Assembly: GCA_035631615.1 (NCBI GenBank)
Contig: DASQIK010000037.1
Location: 1 to 30,564 of the forward strand
DNA: 30,564 nucleotides
From: UBA5189 sp035631615
GTDB lineage: Bacteria; Chloroflexota; Limnocylindria; Limnocylindrales; CSP1-4
Direction of reading: 5' to 3'
Below the pieces are notes generated by a model. That model searched no databases and had not been told where the DNA came from. It was given only the letters and a program-made list of their open reading frames with translations. Each line of letters starts with the position of its first letter. Positions within the stretch are counted from its first letter, which is position 1. The position numbers and the translations under genes were made by a program. Below are positions 1 through 7,557 of this stretch, piece after piece.

Positions 1-429
1 GGCCGGCTCGTCGAGCTCGACCCGACGCTCGCAGCCCGGGCCCGCGGGGCCATCGCCCGCGCAGGCATCCGGGGACTGGAGGTCCGCGAGGGTGACGCCG
101 GGGTGACGACAGCGTTTGCGGGCGCCGCCCCGGCCGACCTCGTGCTGGTCTGCGGGGTGTTCGGGAACATCACCGACGAGGACATCCGGGGCACGATCCG
201 GGCGCTGCCGAGCATGTGCGCCGAGGGCGCCACCGTGATCTGGACGCGGCATCGCCGGCCGCCGGACCTGACCCCGGCGATCCGCCGGTGGTTTCGCGCC
301 GCGGGCTTCGAGCACGCGGCATTCGTCAAGGTCCCGGACAGCCAGGGCAGCGTGGGCGTCGAGCGGTTCGTCGGGACGCCGGTGCCATTCGAAGCCGGCA
401 GACGCCTGTTCGAGTTCGTCGACTCGTAA
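1..429 (+). CDS. Class I SAM-dependent methyltransferase, 3' fragment
   Basis: The reading frame is open from the first base, so the gene begins upstream of the window; 142 codons remain before TAA at 427-429. The fragment starts with GRLVELDP, which resembles the end of motif II of a Rossmann-fold methyltransferase, where an acidic residue binds the ribose of S-adenosylmethionine. It continues with a VREGDAG segment and then DLVLVCGVFGNITDEDI, matching the motif III-IV part of this fold. The later VIWTRHRRPPD and a C-terminal GVERF stretch resemble a group of uncharacterised methyltransferases. The glycine-rich SAM loop is missing because of the window edge. The substrate cannot be inferred. 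An ATG or GTG start inside the window would cut off the fold, so I do not accept one. Confidence 0.7.
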   Translation, partial: GRLVELDPTLAARARGAIARAGIRGLEVREGDAGVTTAFAGAAPADLVLVCGVFGNITDEDIRGTIRALPSMCAEGATVIWTRHRRPPDLTPAIRRWFRAAGFEHAAFVKVPDSQGSVGVERFVGTPVPFEAGRRLFEFVDS

Positions 430-448
430 GGTCGCGCCGGCCGCCGGG

Positions 449-454
449 CATACT
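449..454 (+). promoter_or_regulatory. -10 box CATACT, leaderless promoter of the Nudix gene
   Basis: CATACT matches four of six bases of TATAAT. It ends 6 bases before the GTG at 461, so transcription would begin at or next to the start codon. There is no ribosome binding site between the previous stop and this GTG. I see no convincing -35 box. Confidence 0.45.
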
Positions 455-460
455 CCGGTC

Positions 461-937
461 GTGAGCCCGATGCGTCCCGATCTCGTCGCGTGCTGGATCT
501 ACCGGGTCGCCGGCGAGCGCCTCGAGATCCTCCTCATTCGCCGCGCCGCCGGTCGCATGTACCCCGGCCTCTGGCAATGCGTCACCGGGCGCCTGGAGCC
601 TGGCGAGTCGATCATCGCCGGCGCGCTGCGCGAGGTCGCCGAGGAGACCGGGCTCCTCGCCACGGATATCGAGGCGTTGTTCGAGACCGACATCGTCAAC
701 TGGTTCCACGAGGCAAGCGTCGACGGCATGTTGAGCGAGGTGGTGTTCGCGGCTCGGGTGCAGCCCGAGGCCGCGGCGGCCATCTCGGATGAGCACGACG
801 ATCTGCGCTGGTGCACGCCGGCCGAGGCCCACGAGCTGGTGCCGTGGCGGTCATACCACCGCGCGATCGAGCAGGTCGAGTGGCTGGTCGCCAACCCGTC
901 GAAGGCGGCCGTCTACCGGCTGCCCGACCCGGCCTGA
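461..937 (+). CDS. Nudix hydrolase, NudB-like
   Basis: This 158-residue protein carries a perfect Nudix box at residues 43-65 (G-x5-E-x7-REVAEETGL), the Mg2+-binding loop-helix that cleaves nucleoside diphosphates linked to another group. The box is preceded by WQCVTG at 38-43, like the WQSVTG of dihydroneopterin-triphosphate pyrophosphatase (NudB). The C-terminal part contains an HDDLRWCTPAEA segment, typical of the strand and helix closing a Nudix fold. GTG at 461 is chosen because a -10 box lies 6 bases upstream and the fold begins a few residues later; an ATG four codons in is the alternative. The substrate is uncertain, since Nudix enzymes are promiscuous. It stands alone between the methyltransferase and guaB3. 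Confidence 0.88.
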   Translation: MSPMRPDLVACWIYRVAGERLEILLIRRAAGRMYPGLWQCVTGRLEPGESIIAGALREVAEETGLLATDIEALFETDIVNWFHEASVDGMLSEVVFAARVQPEAAAAISDEHDDLRWCTPAEAHELVPWRSYHRAIEQVEWLVANPSKAAVYRLPDPA

Positions 938-954
938 CGATCGGGCCCCGCTGG

Positions 955-960
955 TAGACT
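955..960 (+). promoter_or_regulatory. -10 box TAGACT of guaB3
   Basis: TAGACT sits in GGTAGACTCGG, about 35 bases before the TTG start. This leaves room for a leader of roughly 29 bases that holds the ribosome binding site at 981-988. The same octamer GGTAGACT lies upstream of guaA (3213-3220). Confidence 0.5.
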
Positions 961-980
961 CGGGACCACCGGCAGGCGCG

Positions 981-988
981 AGGAGGGA
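981..988 (+). promoter_or_regulatory. Ribosome binding site fixing the TTG start of guaB3
   Basis: AGGAGGGA lies 7 bases before TTG at 996. It is a near-perfect Shine-Dalgarno sequence and the reason for choosing this rare start over the long in-frame extension upstream, which would overlap the Nudix gene. Confidence 0.75.
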
Positions 989-995
989 GCACGGC

Positions 996-2177
996 TTGAT
1001 CGAGCAGGACACGGCTCCGGCGGCATCGGCGACCCTCCCGGCGTTCGACTCGAAGGTCGACCGGCTGCGGCCGACGTACGGCTTCGAGGACGTGTCCCTG
1101 GCGCCCGGGATCGAGACGATCGAGCCCAATGACGTCCAGCTCGGGCAGTCGTTCTGCGGCATCGACCTGGCCATCCCGATCCTGGCGGCCGCGATGGACG
1201 CGGTCGTCGACCCCGGTTTCGCGGGCGCGCTCGCGAAGCTCGGTGGGCTGGCGGTCCTGAACCTCGAGGGCGTCCAGGCCCGCTACGACGAACCGGCCGC
1301 GATCCTCGATCGAATCGCCGCCGCCGCGGACGACGGGGTCCAGTCGGTCCTGTCGGAGGCGTACGCGCCGCCGGTCCGCGAGGAGCTCGTCGCCCGGCGC
1401 ATCGAGGAGATCCATGCCGCCGGCTCGAAGGCGGCGGTCGCGGCGACGCCGGGCGCCGCACGCAAGTGGGGTCCGTTCTGCGCCGAGCACGGCGCTGACC
1501 TGTTCCTCGTCCAGAGCCAGGTCAGCTCCGCGCGTCATCTCGCCACCGGCTACGACCCGCTGTCGCTCGCCGACTTCACGCGGTTCATGCCGATTCCGGT
1601 CGCCGTCGGCAACACGACGAGCGCCGAGGCGGCCTACCGGCTGATGGAGCAGGGCGCCGCCGCGGTGTTCGTTGGCGTTGGCCCCGGCGCGGCGTGCACG
1701 ACGCGCGAGGTCCTCGGCATCGGCATCCCGCAGGTGACCGCCGTCGCCGATGTCGCGGCCGCGCGGGACGCCTACCTGCGCGAGACCGGCCGGTACGTGC
1801 CGGTCGTCGCCGACGGCGGGATGCGTCGGGGCGGCGAGCTGGCCAAGGCGGGCGCCGCGGGGGCCGATGCGCTGATGCTCGGGTCGCCGCTGGCGCGTGC
1901 CTCCGAGGCGCCCGGCCACGGCGTGAACTGGGGCATGGCCGCCCCATCGCCGGTCCTGCCGCGCGGGACGCGGATCAAGGTCGGCACGGTCGGGTCGCTC
2001 GAGAAGATCCTGTTCGGCCCGGCGACCGTCAGCGACGGCTCGCAGAACCTGGTCGGTGCGCTCCGCCAATCGATGGCTGCGCTCGGCGCACGAACGCTGC
2101 GCGACCTCCAGGCGGCGGAGCTCGTCTACGCCCCGTCCGTCGCGACCGAGGGCAAGTCCTGGCAGCGAGGACGCTGA
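996..2177 (+). CDS. guaB3: GuaB3-type IMP dehydrogenase family protein
   Basis: This 393-residue TIM-barrel protein belongs to the IMP dehydrogenase/GMP reductase family. The substrate loop GPGAACTTREVLGIG contains the catalytic cysteine (C234), which forms the thioimidate with IMP. VVADGGMRRGGELAKAGAAG and GADALMLGSPLARA are the phosphate-binding strands. The protein has no room for the two CBS repeats (Bateman domain) of canonical GuaB, and the ending AAELVYAPSVATEGKSW fits the GuaB3 branch. Actinobacterial GuaB3 proteins, as I recall them, have His at the cysteine position, while cyanobacterial GuaB3 keeps the cysteine and has been reported to act as an IMP dehydrogenase. IMP to XMP conversion is therefore plausible here, with guaA 1.1 kb downstream performing the next step. 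Start: TTG with a strong ribosome binding site. Confidence 0.88.
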   Translation: MIEQDTAPAASATLPAFDSKVDRLRPTYGFEDVSLAPGIETIEPNDVQLGQSFCGIDLAIPILAAAMDAVVDPGFAGALAKLGGLAVLNLEGVQARYDEPAAILDRIAAAADDGVQSVLSEAYAPPVREELVARRIEEIHAAGSKAAVAATPGAARKWGPFCAEHGADLFLVQSQVSSARHLATGYDPLSLADFTRFMPIPVAVGNTTSAEAAYRLMEQGAAAVFVGVGPGAACTTREVLGIGIPQVTAVADVAAARDAYLRETGRYVPVVADGGMRRGGELAKAGAAGADALMLGSPLARASEAPGHGVNWGMAAPSPVLPRGTRIKVGTVGSLEKILFGPATVSDGSQNLVGALRQSMAALGARTLRDLQAAELVYAPSVATEGKSWQRGR

Positions 2178-2542
2178 CGGACGAGATCGGCGAGCAGCTC
2201 GCGGGCTGGGGGACCGTCCTCAGGCTGGAGACCCGCGGACGCGTGACCGGAAGCCCGGTCGTCGTGGCGGTCGGCTACCTCGATCAGCCGGGCGGCAGCG
2301 TGCTGGTCGCGGCGGGCGACCCGGATGCGGATTGGGCGCGCAACCTGGAGGCAGATCCGCGGGCTCGCGTGACCGTCGGCAGCCGCCAGGTCGACGTCGT
2401 CGCCGAGGCACTCGTCGGGCATGAGGCCGCCGAGGCCGTCGTCGGGCTGATCCTCCGCTACGGCACGAGCGCCGAGCGGCTCGGGCGGGGGCCGGTCTTC
2501 CGGCTGCGACCCGTCGACGCGCCCACGCCGATCGGCGACTAG
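2174..2542 (+). CDS. F420H2-dependent nitroreductase/quinone reductase family (DDN-like)
   Basis: A split-barrel protein of about 122 residues resembling the deazaflavin-dependent nitroreductase family (PF04075). The opening VLRLETRGRVTGSP matches the LxTxGRKTG start of the family. VLVAAGDPDADWARNLEADP corresponds to its SxGGxxxHPxWxxNLxANP cofactor-binding segment, although the usual HP is absent. Members use reduced F420 to reduce quinones or other compounds; the substrate here is unknown. The start is a problem: the fold begins right after the guaB3 stop, where the only candidate is CTG at 2174 in a CTGA overlap, preceded by GCGAGG. The first conventional start, GTG at 2243, would remove the first strand. 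The stop shares a CTAG tetranucleotide with the convergent gene's stop. Confidence 0.72.
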   Translation: MTDEIGEQLAGWGTVLRLETRGRVTGSPVVVAVGYLDQPGGSVLVAAGDPDADWARNLEADPRARVTVGSRQVDVVAEALVGHEAAEAVVGLILRYGTSAERLGRGPVFRLRPVDAPTPIGD

Positions 2543-3147
2543 GGCGAGGCTACCCAGGCGGTCGATTCGAGCTGGACGCCGCCACTGCCGAGGCAGCCGG
2601 GCATGCCGCCATCGGGAAACGACCCACCGGTCACGATGAGCTTCTCGCCGTCGATCCAGAGGATGAGCGCGAGCGGGAATGCCGGCTCCGGAGCACACCA
2701 GTTGGCAATCCGGACCTGGCTGGTGTAGGCGACGCCGGCGTGGAGCTCGATCGTGCCGGGCCCGGCCGGCGTCTGGGCGACGAGGGCGCTCCCCGACTTG
2801 TCCTGCAGCCCGAGCGAGGGCGAGGTCTCGACCGTGCAGTGCGAGTTGGACTCGAGCACGACCTGGGTGATGATGGAGCCGGCCGCCCCCTCAGCGAGGC
2901 CGTGGGATGCCTTGAGGTCGGCCGTGGCGCAGATCCCGACACCGCCGACGGGCGTCGGAACGGGCGTCGGCGTCACGATCGGGGTGGGCGTCGCGGGCGT
3001 GAGCGTCGGCCCGAGCGTCTCCGTCGGGGCGGTCGCACCCGACGCGGGGCTTGGGGTCGAGGTCAGGCTTGGACTGCACGCAACCATCGCGGCCGCCAGG
3101 AAACCGCCGAGCGCAAGCCGGGGGAGCAGTCGGGCCGCCAGGGTCAT
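2539..3147 (-). CDS. Predicted lipoprotein, DUF4232-like
   Basis: The product has 202 residues. Residues 1-24 form a lipoprotein signal: basic start, hydrophobic core, and a lipobox-like MVAC with C24 as the probable lipidated residue. Residues 25-67 are a Ser/Thr/Pro-rich linker typical of surface lipoproteins in Gram-positive-like cells. The rest is a compact domain starting at CATADLKASHGLAEGAAGS, with SNSHCTVETSPSLGLQDKSG, resembling DUF4232, a beta-sandwich with cysteine pairs; its function is unknown. ATG at 3147 is chosen for the signal peptide and an upstream GAAGG. The gene is transcribed towards guaB3 and its neighbour and ends inside the CTAG shared with the oxidoreductase gene. 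Confidence 0.72.
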   Translation of the reverse strand: MTLAARLLPRLALGGFLAAAMVACSPSLTSTPSPASGATAPTETLGPTLTPATPTPIVTPTPVPTPVGGVGICATADLKASHGLAEGAAGSIITQVVLESNSHCTVETSPSLGLQDKSGSALVAQTPAGPGTIELHAGVAYTSQVRIANWCAPEPAFPLALILWIDGEKLIVTGGSFPDGGMPGCLGSGGVQLESTAWVASP

Positions 3148-3214
3148 CGGAGTACCTTCACCCGCCCATCCTGCCCGATTCCGCCAACTCCCGCCCCGGG
3201 CGGCCCGCCACCGG

Positions 3215-3220
3215 TAGACT
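3215..3220 (+). promoter_or_regulatory. -10 box TAGACT of guaA
   Basis: TAGACT within CCGGTAGACTTCGG lies in the 122-base divergent gap between the lipoprotein gene and guaA. It predicts a leader of about 43 bases before the GTG at 3270. It shares GGTAGACT with the guaB3 promoter, so the two guanine genes may be transcribed in concert. No clear -35 box is visible. Confidence 0.45.
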
Positions 3221-3269
3221 TCGGACGGGCGGCCAGACGGCCAGCCGGCAACGAGGGCTTGGATCGGGC

Positions 3270-4994
3270 GTGACGGGCAAGGGCAAGACGGTCCACGGCG
3301 AGGCGGCCAATGCCGGCCACCGCGTGCTTGCCCCGGACGACGCCGAGGTCGAGGCATACCTCGAGACGGCGCTGCACGCGCCCGGTCCCCAGCGCGCCTC
3401 ATCCGATCGACCCGCCGGCGGCGGCGACGGCACCGTCGTCGTCCTCGACTTCGGCAGCCAGTTCGCCCAGCTGATCGCTCGCCGCGTGCGCGAGCTCAAC
3501 GTCTACTCGGAGCTCCTGCCGCACGACACGTCGATGGCCGAGATCGAGCGGCGCGGGGCCAGCGCGATCATCCTGTCCGGCGGCCCGAACTCGGTCTATG
3601 ACGTCGGCGCCCCGAAGCCGGACCCGGCCGTCTGGAGCGGGCGCCTCCCGGTGCTCGGCATCTGCTACGGCGCGCAGCTGATGGCGAGCGAGCTCGGCGG
3701 CCACGTCCAGCCGACCGGCAAGCGTGAGTACGGGCCGGCGACGGTCACGATCGGGACCGAGGACGGGCTGTTCGTCGGGCTCGACCGGACGCAGCCCGTG
3801 TGGATGAGCCACGGCGACTCGATCACGACGCTGCCCGAGGGCTTCCACGCCACCGCCCAGACGGATTCCTCGCCGTTCGCCGGCCTCAACGACGAGTCCC
3901 GCAACCTCTACGGCATCCAGTTCCACCCCGAGGTGGCGCACACGCCGCACGGCCGCGACGTCCTCCGCAACTTCGTGGTCGGCATCGCCGGCGTGAGCCC
4001 GAGCTGGACCCCCGCCCACTTCATCACGGCCACGGTCGACGAGATTCGCCGGCGGGTCGACGACCACGCCCGCGCCGTCGGGTCGGACGGGAAGGTCATC
4101 TGCGCGCTGTCGGGGGGCGTCGATTCGGCCGTCGCCGCAGCATTGGTCCATCGCGCCGTCGGCGACCGGCTGACCTGCATCTACGTCGACCACGGGCTGA
4201 TGCGGAAGCGCGAATCGGAGCTCCTGCGGGCCACGTTCGCCGAGAACCTGGGCATGCACCTCGTCATGGTCGACGCCCGCGAGCGCTTCCTCGCCCGCCT
4301 CGCCGGCGTTGTCGATCCGGAGGAGAAGCGCCGGATCATCGGCGACGAGTTCATCCGGGTCTTCGAGGAGGAGGCGGACAAGATCCAGACGTCCGGGCGG
4401 ATCGACTTCCTGACCCAGGGCACGCTCTACCCGGACGTGATCGAGAGCGCGACGTCCGAGACGAAGACCGCGCAGAAGATCAAGACCCATCACAACGTCG
4501 GTGGCCTGCCCGCAGACCTCCGGTTCAAGCTCATCGAGCCGCTGCGCTACCTGTTCAAGGACGAGGTCCGGGCGGTCGGCATCGAGCTCGGGCTGCCGGA
4601 GCAGATGGTCCAGCGCCAGCCGTTCCCGGGGCCGGGCCTCGCGATCCGAATCATCGGCGAGGTCACGGCCGAGCGGCTCGATACGCTGCGCGAGGCCGAC
4701 TGGATCGTCATCGACGAGATCAAGGCCGCCGGCCTGTACCGCACCGTCTGGCAGTCGTTCGCCATCCTCACGCCAATTCACAGCGTGGGCGTGATGGGGG
4801 ATGGTCGGACGTACGCGAACGTGGTAGCAATTCGCGCAGTGACATCGGACGATGGCATGACCGCAGACTGGGCCAAGCTGCCGTACGAGGTCCTTGGCAG
4901 GATCAGCAGCAGAATCGTCAACGAGGTTCCGGGGGTCAACCGTGTCGTCTATGACATCTCTTCCAAGCCGCCCGCGACCATCGAGTGGGAGTAG
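3270..4994 (+). CDS. guaA: GMP synthase (glutamine-hydrolysing)
   Basis: It converts XMP, ATP and glutamine to GMP. The 574-residue protein has the full two-domain order. The class I glutamine amidotransferase starts at VVVLDFGSQ (about residue 56), with C132 in GICYGAQ and the H219/E221 pair in FHPEV. The ATP pyrophosphatase domain carries the PP-loop SGGVDS at 281-286, and the dimerisation domain ends in PPATIEWE. Before the first domain lies a hydrophilic extension of about 55 residues not found in typical GuaA (around 510-525 residues). No start codon lies close to the domain, so the extension seems real; GTG at 3270 is the best candidate, with a second GTG about 17 codons later possible. 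It works with guaB3 upstream. Confidence 0.95.
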   Translation: MTGKGKTVHGEAANAGHRVLAPDDAEVEAYLETALHAPGPQRASSDRPAGGGDGTVVVLDFGSQFAQLIARRVRELNVYSELLPHDTSMAEIERRGASAIILSGGPNSVYDVGAPKPDPAVWSGRLPVLGICYGAQLMASELGGHVQPTGKREYGPATVTIGTEDGLFVGLDRTQPVWMSHGDSITTLPEGFHATAQTDSSPFAGLNDESRNLYGIQFHPEVAHTPHGRDVLRNFVVGIAGVSPSWTPAHFITATVDEIRRRVDDHARAVGSDGKVICALSGGVDSAVAAALVHRAVGDRLTCIYVDHGLMRKRESELLRATFAENLGMHLVMVDARERFLARLAGVVDPEEKRRIIGDEFIRVFEEEADKIQTSGRIDFLTQGTLYPDVIESATSETKTAQKIKTHHNVGGLPADLRFKLIEPLRYLFKDEVRAVGIELGLPEQMVQRQPFPGPGLAIRIIGEVTAERLDTLREADWIVIDEIKAAGLYRTVWQSFAILTPIHSVGVMGDGRTYANVVAIRAVTSDDGMTADWAKLPYEVLGRISSRIVNEVPGVNRVVYDISSKPPATIEWE

Positions 4995-5009
4995 CCGAGG
5001 TCTGAGCGC

Positions 5010-5456
5010 ATGAGCCCGGCGCGCAGGAAGGACGACCAGAGCCCCAACGCAGGGGAGACCACCACCTGTCCGTGGTGCTCCGCGACGGTGCCCGCCACCG
5101 CGGTGACCTGCCCCAGCTGCGGTGCCTCCCTCCGCGATGCGGCGGATGGCGACGTGGCCGGCGTCACCCAGGTCGATCCGCAGGCGATCGCCCGCGTCCG
5201 CCGCGTCAAGCCTCGCCGGCTGACCTCGTGGCTGACCGGTGACGGAACGGCCGAGGACGAGACGGGCGGCACGGTCGAGCCGCCGACCGAGGAGGTCCGC
5301 CGCGAGATGCTCCGGCTCGAGCTGGCGGCCATCGATGCCGAGCTGGAGGCCAAGGCCCAGCAGGCCGCGGCACAACGCGACCTGCCCCTCGCGGAGGCCG
5401 CCGAGGCCGCGAACCAGCCAGGCACCAACGACGCGCCGGGGGCCGGGTCCGGCTGA
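5010..5456 (+). CDS. Small zinc-ribbon protein with C-terminal helix
   Basis: This hypothetical protein of 148 residues has one zinc ribbon near the N-terminus, CPWC followed by CPSC (residues about 20-37), a four-cysteine knuckle of the type found in zinc-ribbon regulatory and adaptor proteins. The middle is basic. Residues about 95-125 form a charged, alanine-rich probable helix, possibly coiled coil, and the tail is disordered Gly/Ala/Pro. No enzyme motif or membrane segment is visible. It starts 15 bases after the guaA stop with a CCGAGG ribosome binding site, so it is probably cotranscribed with guaA. A second protein with zinc ribbons is encoded at 6958. Confidence 0.7.
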   Translation: MSPARRKDDQSPNAGETTTCPWCSATVPATAVTCPSCGASLRDAADGDVAGVTQVDPQAIARVRRVKPRRLTSWLTGDGTAEDETGGTVEPPTEEVRREMLRLELAAIDAELEAKAQQAAAQRDLPLAEAAEAANQPGTNDAPGAGSG

Positions 5457-5461
5457 ATTCC

Positions 5462-5917
5462 ATGTCCCCGCGCAGTCCCGCCCCGGGTCCGTCCTTTCTT
5501 CGAGAGCAGGAGCTCCACGCGGGCGGGCGCCGCCTGGTCGTGGGCATGAGCCGGCCATCGACCACGGACGACTGGTGGACCGCCGTCCTCTGGGTCGCCG
5601 ACGGCGCCGACCTCGTCTCGTTCGTGGACCTCGCGCCGGCCGGCGGCCCGCCGCCGGAGCCACCTCTTTCCCGACTGGGTCCCTCGCTCGCCGGCGGCCT
5701 GTCCGGCATGATCCTGGAGGACGACGGACGCCTCCAGATCCGGCTGGGCCTCGCCGCCGGCATGCCCGACCCGGAGCGGCCGTGGCGCTGCCCGGCGGTC
5801 ATCCGGGCCGCGTTCCGCTGGGAGCCCGCCCGCGCGGCGGCCATGCGCCCGAATGACCTCGCGACCGAGGTCCTCACGGCCTTCCGGCGGTCGGCCGAAG
5901 GGCTCGGCCGGCCATGA
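5462..5917 (+). CDS. Hypothetical protein, unrecognised
   Basis: The product has 151 residues, without signal peptide, membrane segment or cysteine motif. I do not recognise a family. It has a mixed pattern with tryptophan-rich WWTAVLWVADGADLVSFVDL (about 38-57), which looks like paired beta strands, and a helical C-terminus. It begins 5 bases after the preceding stop and overlaps the next gene by ATGA, so it sits inside a translationally coupled run. That placement is the main reason to accept it as real, together with its codon pattern matching its neighbours. Confidence 0.6.
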   Translation: MSPRSPAPGPSFLREQELHAGGRRLVVGMSRPSTTDDWWTAVLWVADGADLVSFVDLAPAGGPPPEPPLSRLGPSLAGGLSGMILEDDGRLQIRLGLAAGMPDPERPWRCPAVIRAAFRWEPARAAAMRPNDLATEVLTAFRRSAEGLGRP

Positions 5918-6819
5918 CCCCCGCACCAGCGCGGTCCTGGCCGACATCGATGCGCACCTCGCTCGTTGCGACGCTCGGCCGACCGGAGTGGTGGGCGATG
6001 GCCCTCGCGGCATTCCTGATTCGGGGTGGGATCGTGGTCGTCGTCCTGCCGCTGGTCAGCCTGCCGACGGTCGCGCAGCTGTCGACGATCCTGGCGCCGG
6101 CCATCGAGACGGTGGTCCTCGGCGGGCAGACGCTCGCCGGGGTGCTTGTCGGCGGGGTCACACTCGCCGCCGCCCTGATCGTGCTCGGCCTGTGCGGGCT
6201 CGGTGGTGCCTGGTTCGACCTCGCGCTCGCTCGCGACGCTGCCGACGACGAGGATCTCGAGCTGCCGAGGCCGGTGGACCTCTCCGCGGCGACGGCGTTC
6301 CGGCTCAGGCTGGTCGCCCACCTGCCGACCGCGCTGGCCCTCGCCTACGCGGCGGTGCGGATCGTCGCGCTGACCTACGACGAGCTGACCTCGCCGGGCG
6401 ATGCGACGGTGTCGGTGGTGACCCGTGTCTTCGATCGGGCGCCCGAGGCGGTCGCCCTGGTCGCGCTGGCCTGGCTCGTCGGCGAGACCGTCGGCGCGCT
6501 GGCCGTGCGCCGCGCGGCAACCGGCGCGACCGCCCGCCGGGCGCTGCTCGAGTCCATTCGCCAGCTCCTCCGGCCGCGCGGCCTTGCCACCCTCGTGGCC
6601 ACCTCGGTGGTCATCCTGGCGATCGCCGTCCCGTTCCTGCTCGCGCTCGGGCGGACCTGGGAGCACGTGCGGACCTATGTCCTCGCCCAGGTCGACCCTG
6701 TGCCGCTGGTCGCGGCCCTCGTCCTCCTCGTCGGCACCTGGATCCTCGGCCTGTCGGTGCTCGGCGTGGGCCTTGCATGGCGCGCGAGCGCGTGGACCCT
6801 GGAGGCGGCCCGGGGCTGA
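5914..6819 (+). CDS. Integral membrane protein, about six transmembrane segments
   Basis: This hypothetical protein of 301 residues has hydrophobic segments at roughly 27-50, 78-103, 133-153, 178-198, 225-246 and 264-289, separated by short charged loops. An acidic loop (ADDEDLE) lies near residue 112 and a basic loop near 199-222. No transporter or enzyme signature is visible. ATG at 5914 overlaps the previous stop (ATGA), which supports translational coupling; ATG at 5950 would also leave the first segment intact. It stands between a small soluble unknown and a membrane zinc-ribbon protein, so it may belong to one membrane-associated functional group, but nothing in its own sequence names a role. 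Confidence 0.7.
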   Translation: MTPAPARSWPTSMRTSLVATLGRPEWWAMALAAFLIRGGIVVVVLPLVSLPTVAQLSTILAPAIETVVLGGQTLAGVLVGGVTLAAALIVLGLCGLGGAWFDLALARDAADDEDLELPRPVDLSAATAFRLRLVAHLPTALALAYAAVRIVALTYDELTSPGDATVSVVTRVFDRAPEAVALVALAWLVGETVGALAVRRAATGATARRALLESIRQLLRPRGLATLVATSVVILAIAVPFLLALGRTWEHVRTYVLAQVDPVPLVAALVLLVGTWILGLSVLGVGLAWRASAWTLEAARG

Positions 6820-6891
6820 TCGACCGAAACCGTCACGCTGCCGTCGCGCCGGACGTCGCAGCGATCGCCCAGAGGGCCGAATGGCCCCTGT

Positions 6892-6897
6892 TACACT
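6892..6897 (+). promoter_or_regulatory. -10 box TACACT before the membrane zinc-ribbon gene
   Basis: TACACT in the 138-base gap after the membrane protein gene lies 61 bases before the ATG at 6958, suggesting that a second transcript starts here. The same hexamer lies before the gene at 14806. Confidence 0.4.
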
Positions 6898-6957
6898 GCC
6901 CGCCGATCGTCGCGGTCCCCCGCGTCGGTGCTCACCAGGGAGGCGCCAGCCCGCCGC

Positions 6958-7557
6958 ATGGACCAGATCTTCACCGCCATCGGCGACGCCTTCAGCTCGG
7001 TCTTCAACAATCCCGTCATCAAGCTCGGCATCCAGCTGGCCGTCATCTACTGGGTCCTGCTGTGGCTCGCGGCCTCGTACTGGGCCTTCCGCGACATGCA
7101 GGGTCGCTCGGACAACCCGCTCGCGCCGTACCTCGCCTCGGCGTTCATCATCATCTTCACGCCGCTGCTCTTCCCGCTGGCGGTCTTCACCTACCGGATC
7201 GTCCGGCCGCAGGAGCGCATCGGCGACGTGTACGAGCGGAACCTCGCGGAAGAGGCGATGCTCGCCGAGATCGAGGCGATCCCGCATTGCCCGACCTGCG
7301 ATCGCCGCGTGGAGCCCGCCTGGATCATCTGCCCGACATGCCGGACGCGGCTGAACCGCGTCTGCCCCAACTGCACGCGCCTGGTCGGCCTCGACTGGTC
7401 GCTGTGCGCGTGGTGCGGGCGCGAGTTCGAGCGCCACGACCAGATCGCGGCCAGCGCCGCCGCGCCGATCGTCAGCCTGCCGTCGCGTGAGGCCCTCGGA
7501 TCGGGCACGAAGGAGCGGGCGCTTCGCGCCGCCTCGGACCAAGCCGCGGACGGTTGA
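6958..7557 (+). CDS. Membrane-anchored double zinc-ribbon protein
   Basis: The product has 199 residues. Two hydrophobic segments occur at about 22-44 and 58-80. A short linker (IVRPQERIGDVYERN) leads to a cytoplasmic tail with four CxxC pairs: CPTC, CPTC, CPNC and CAWC. These make two tandem zinc ribbons of the DZR type. Proteins of this layout are common in Chloroflexota and are unassigned; the ribbons probably bind protein or nucleic acid. ATG at 6958 is preferred over GTG at 6928 because GGGAGG lies upstream and the hydrophobic helix follows shortly after. The stop overlaps the next start as TTGA. Confidence 0.78.
   Translation: MDQIFTAIGDAFSSVFNNPVIKLGIQLAVIYWVLLWLAASYWAFRDMQGRSDNPLAPYLASAFIIIFTPLLFPLAVFTYRIVRPQERIGDVYERNLAEEAMLAEIEAIPHCPTCDRRVEPAWIICPTCRTRLNRVCPNCTRLVGLDWSLCAWCGREFERHDQIAASAAAPIVSLPSREALGSGTKERALRAASDQAADG

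Noticed and set aside
996..2177. Canonical IMP dehydrogenase GuaB or GMP reductase GuaC
   Set aside because: There is no CBS pair, the length is about 390 residues, and the internal and C-terminal sequence follows GuaB3 more than GuaB or GuaC.
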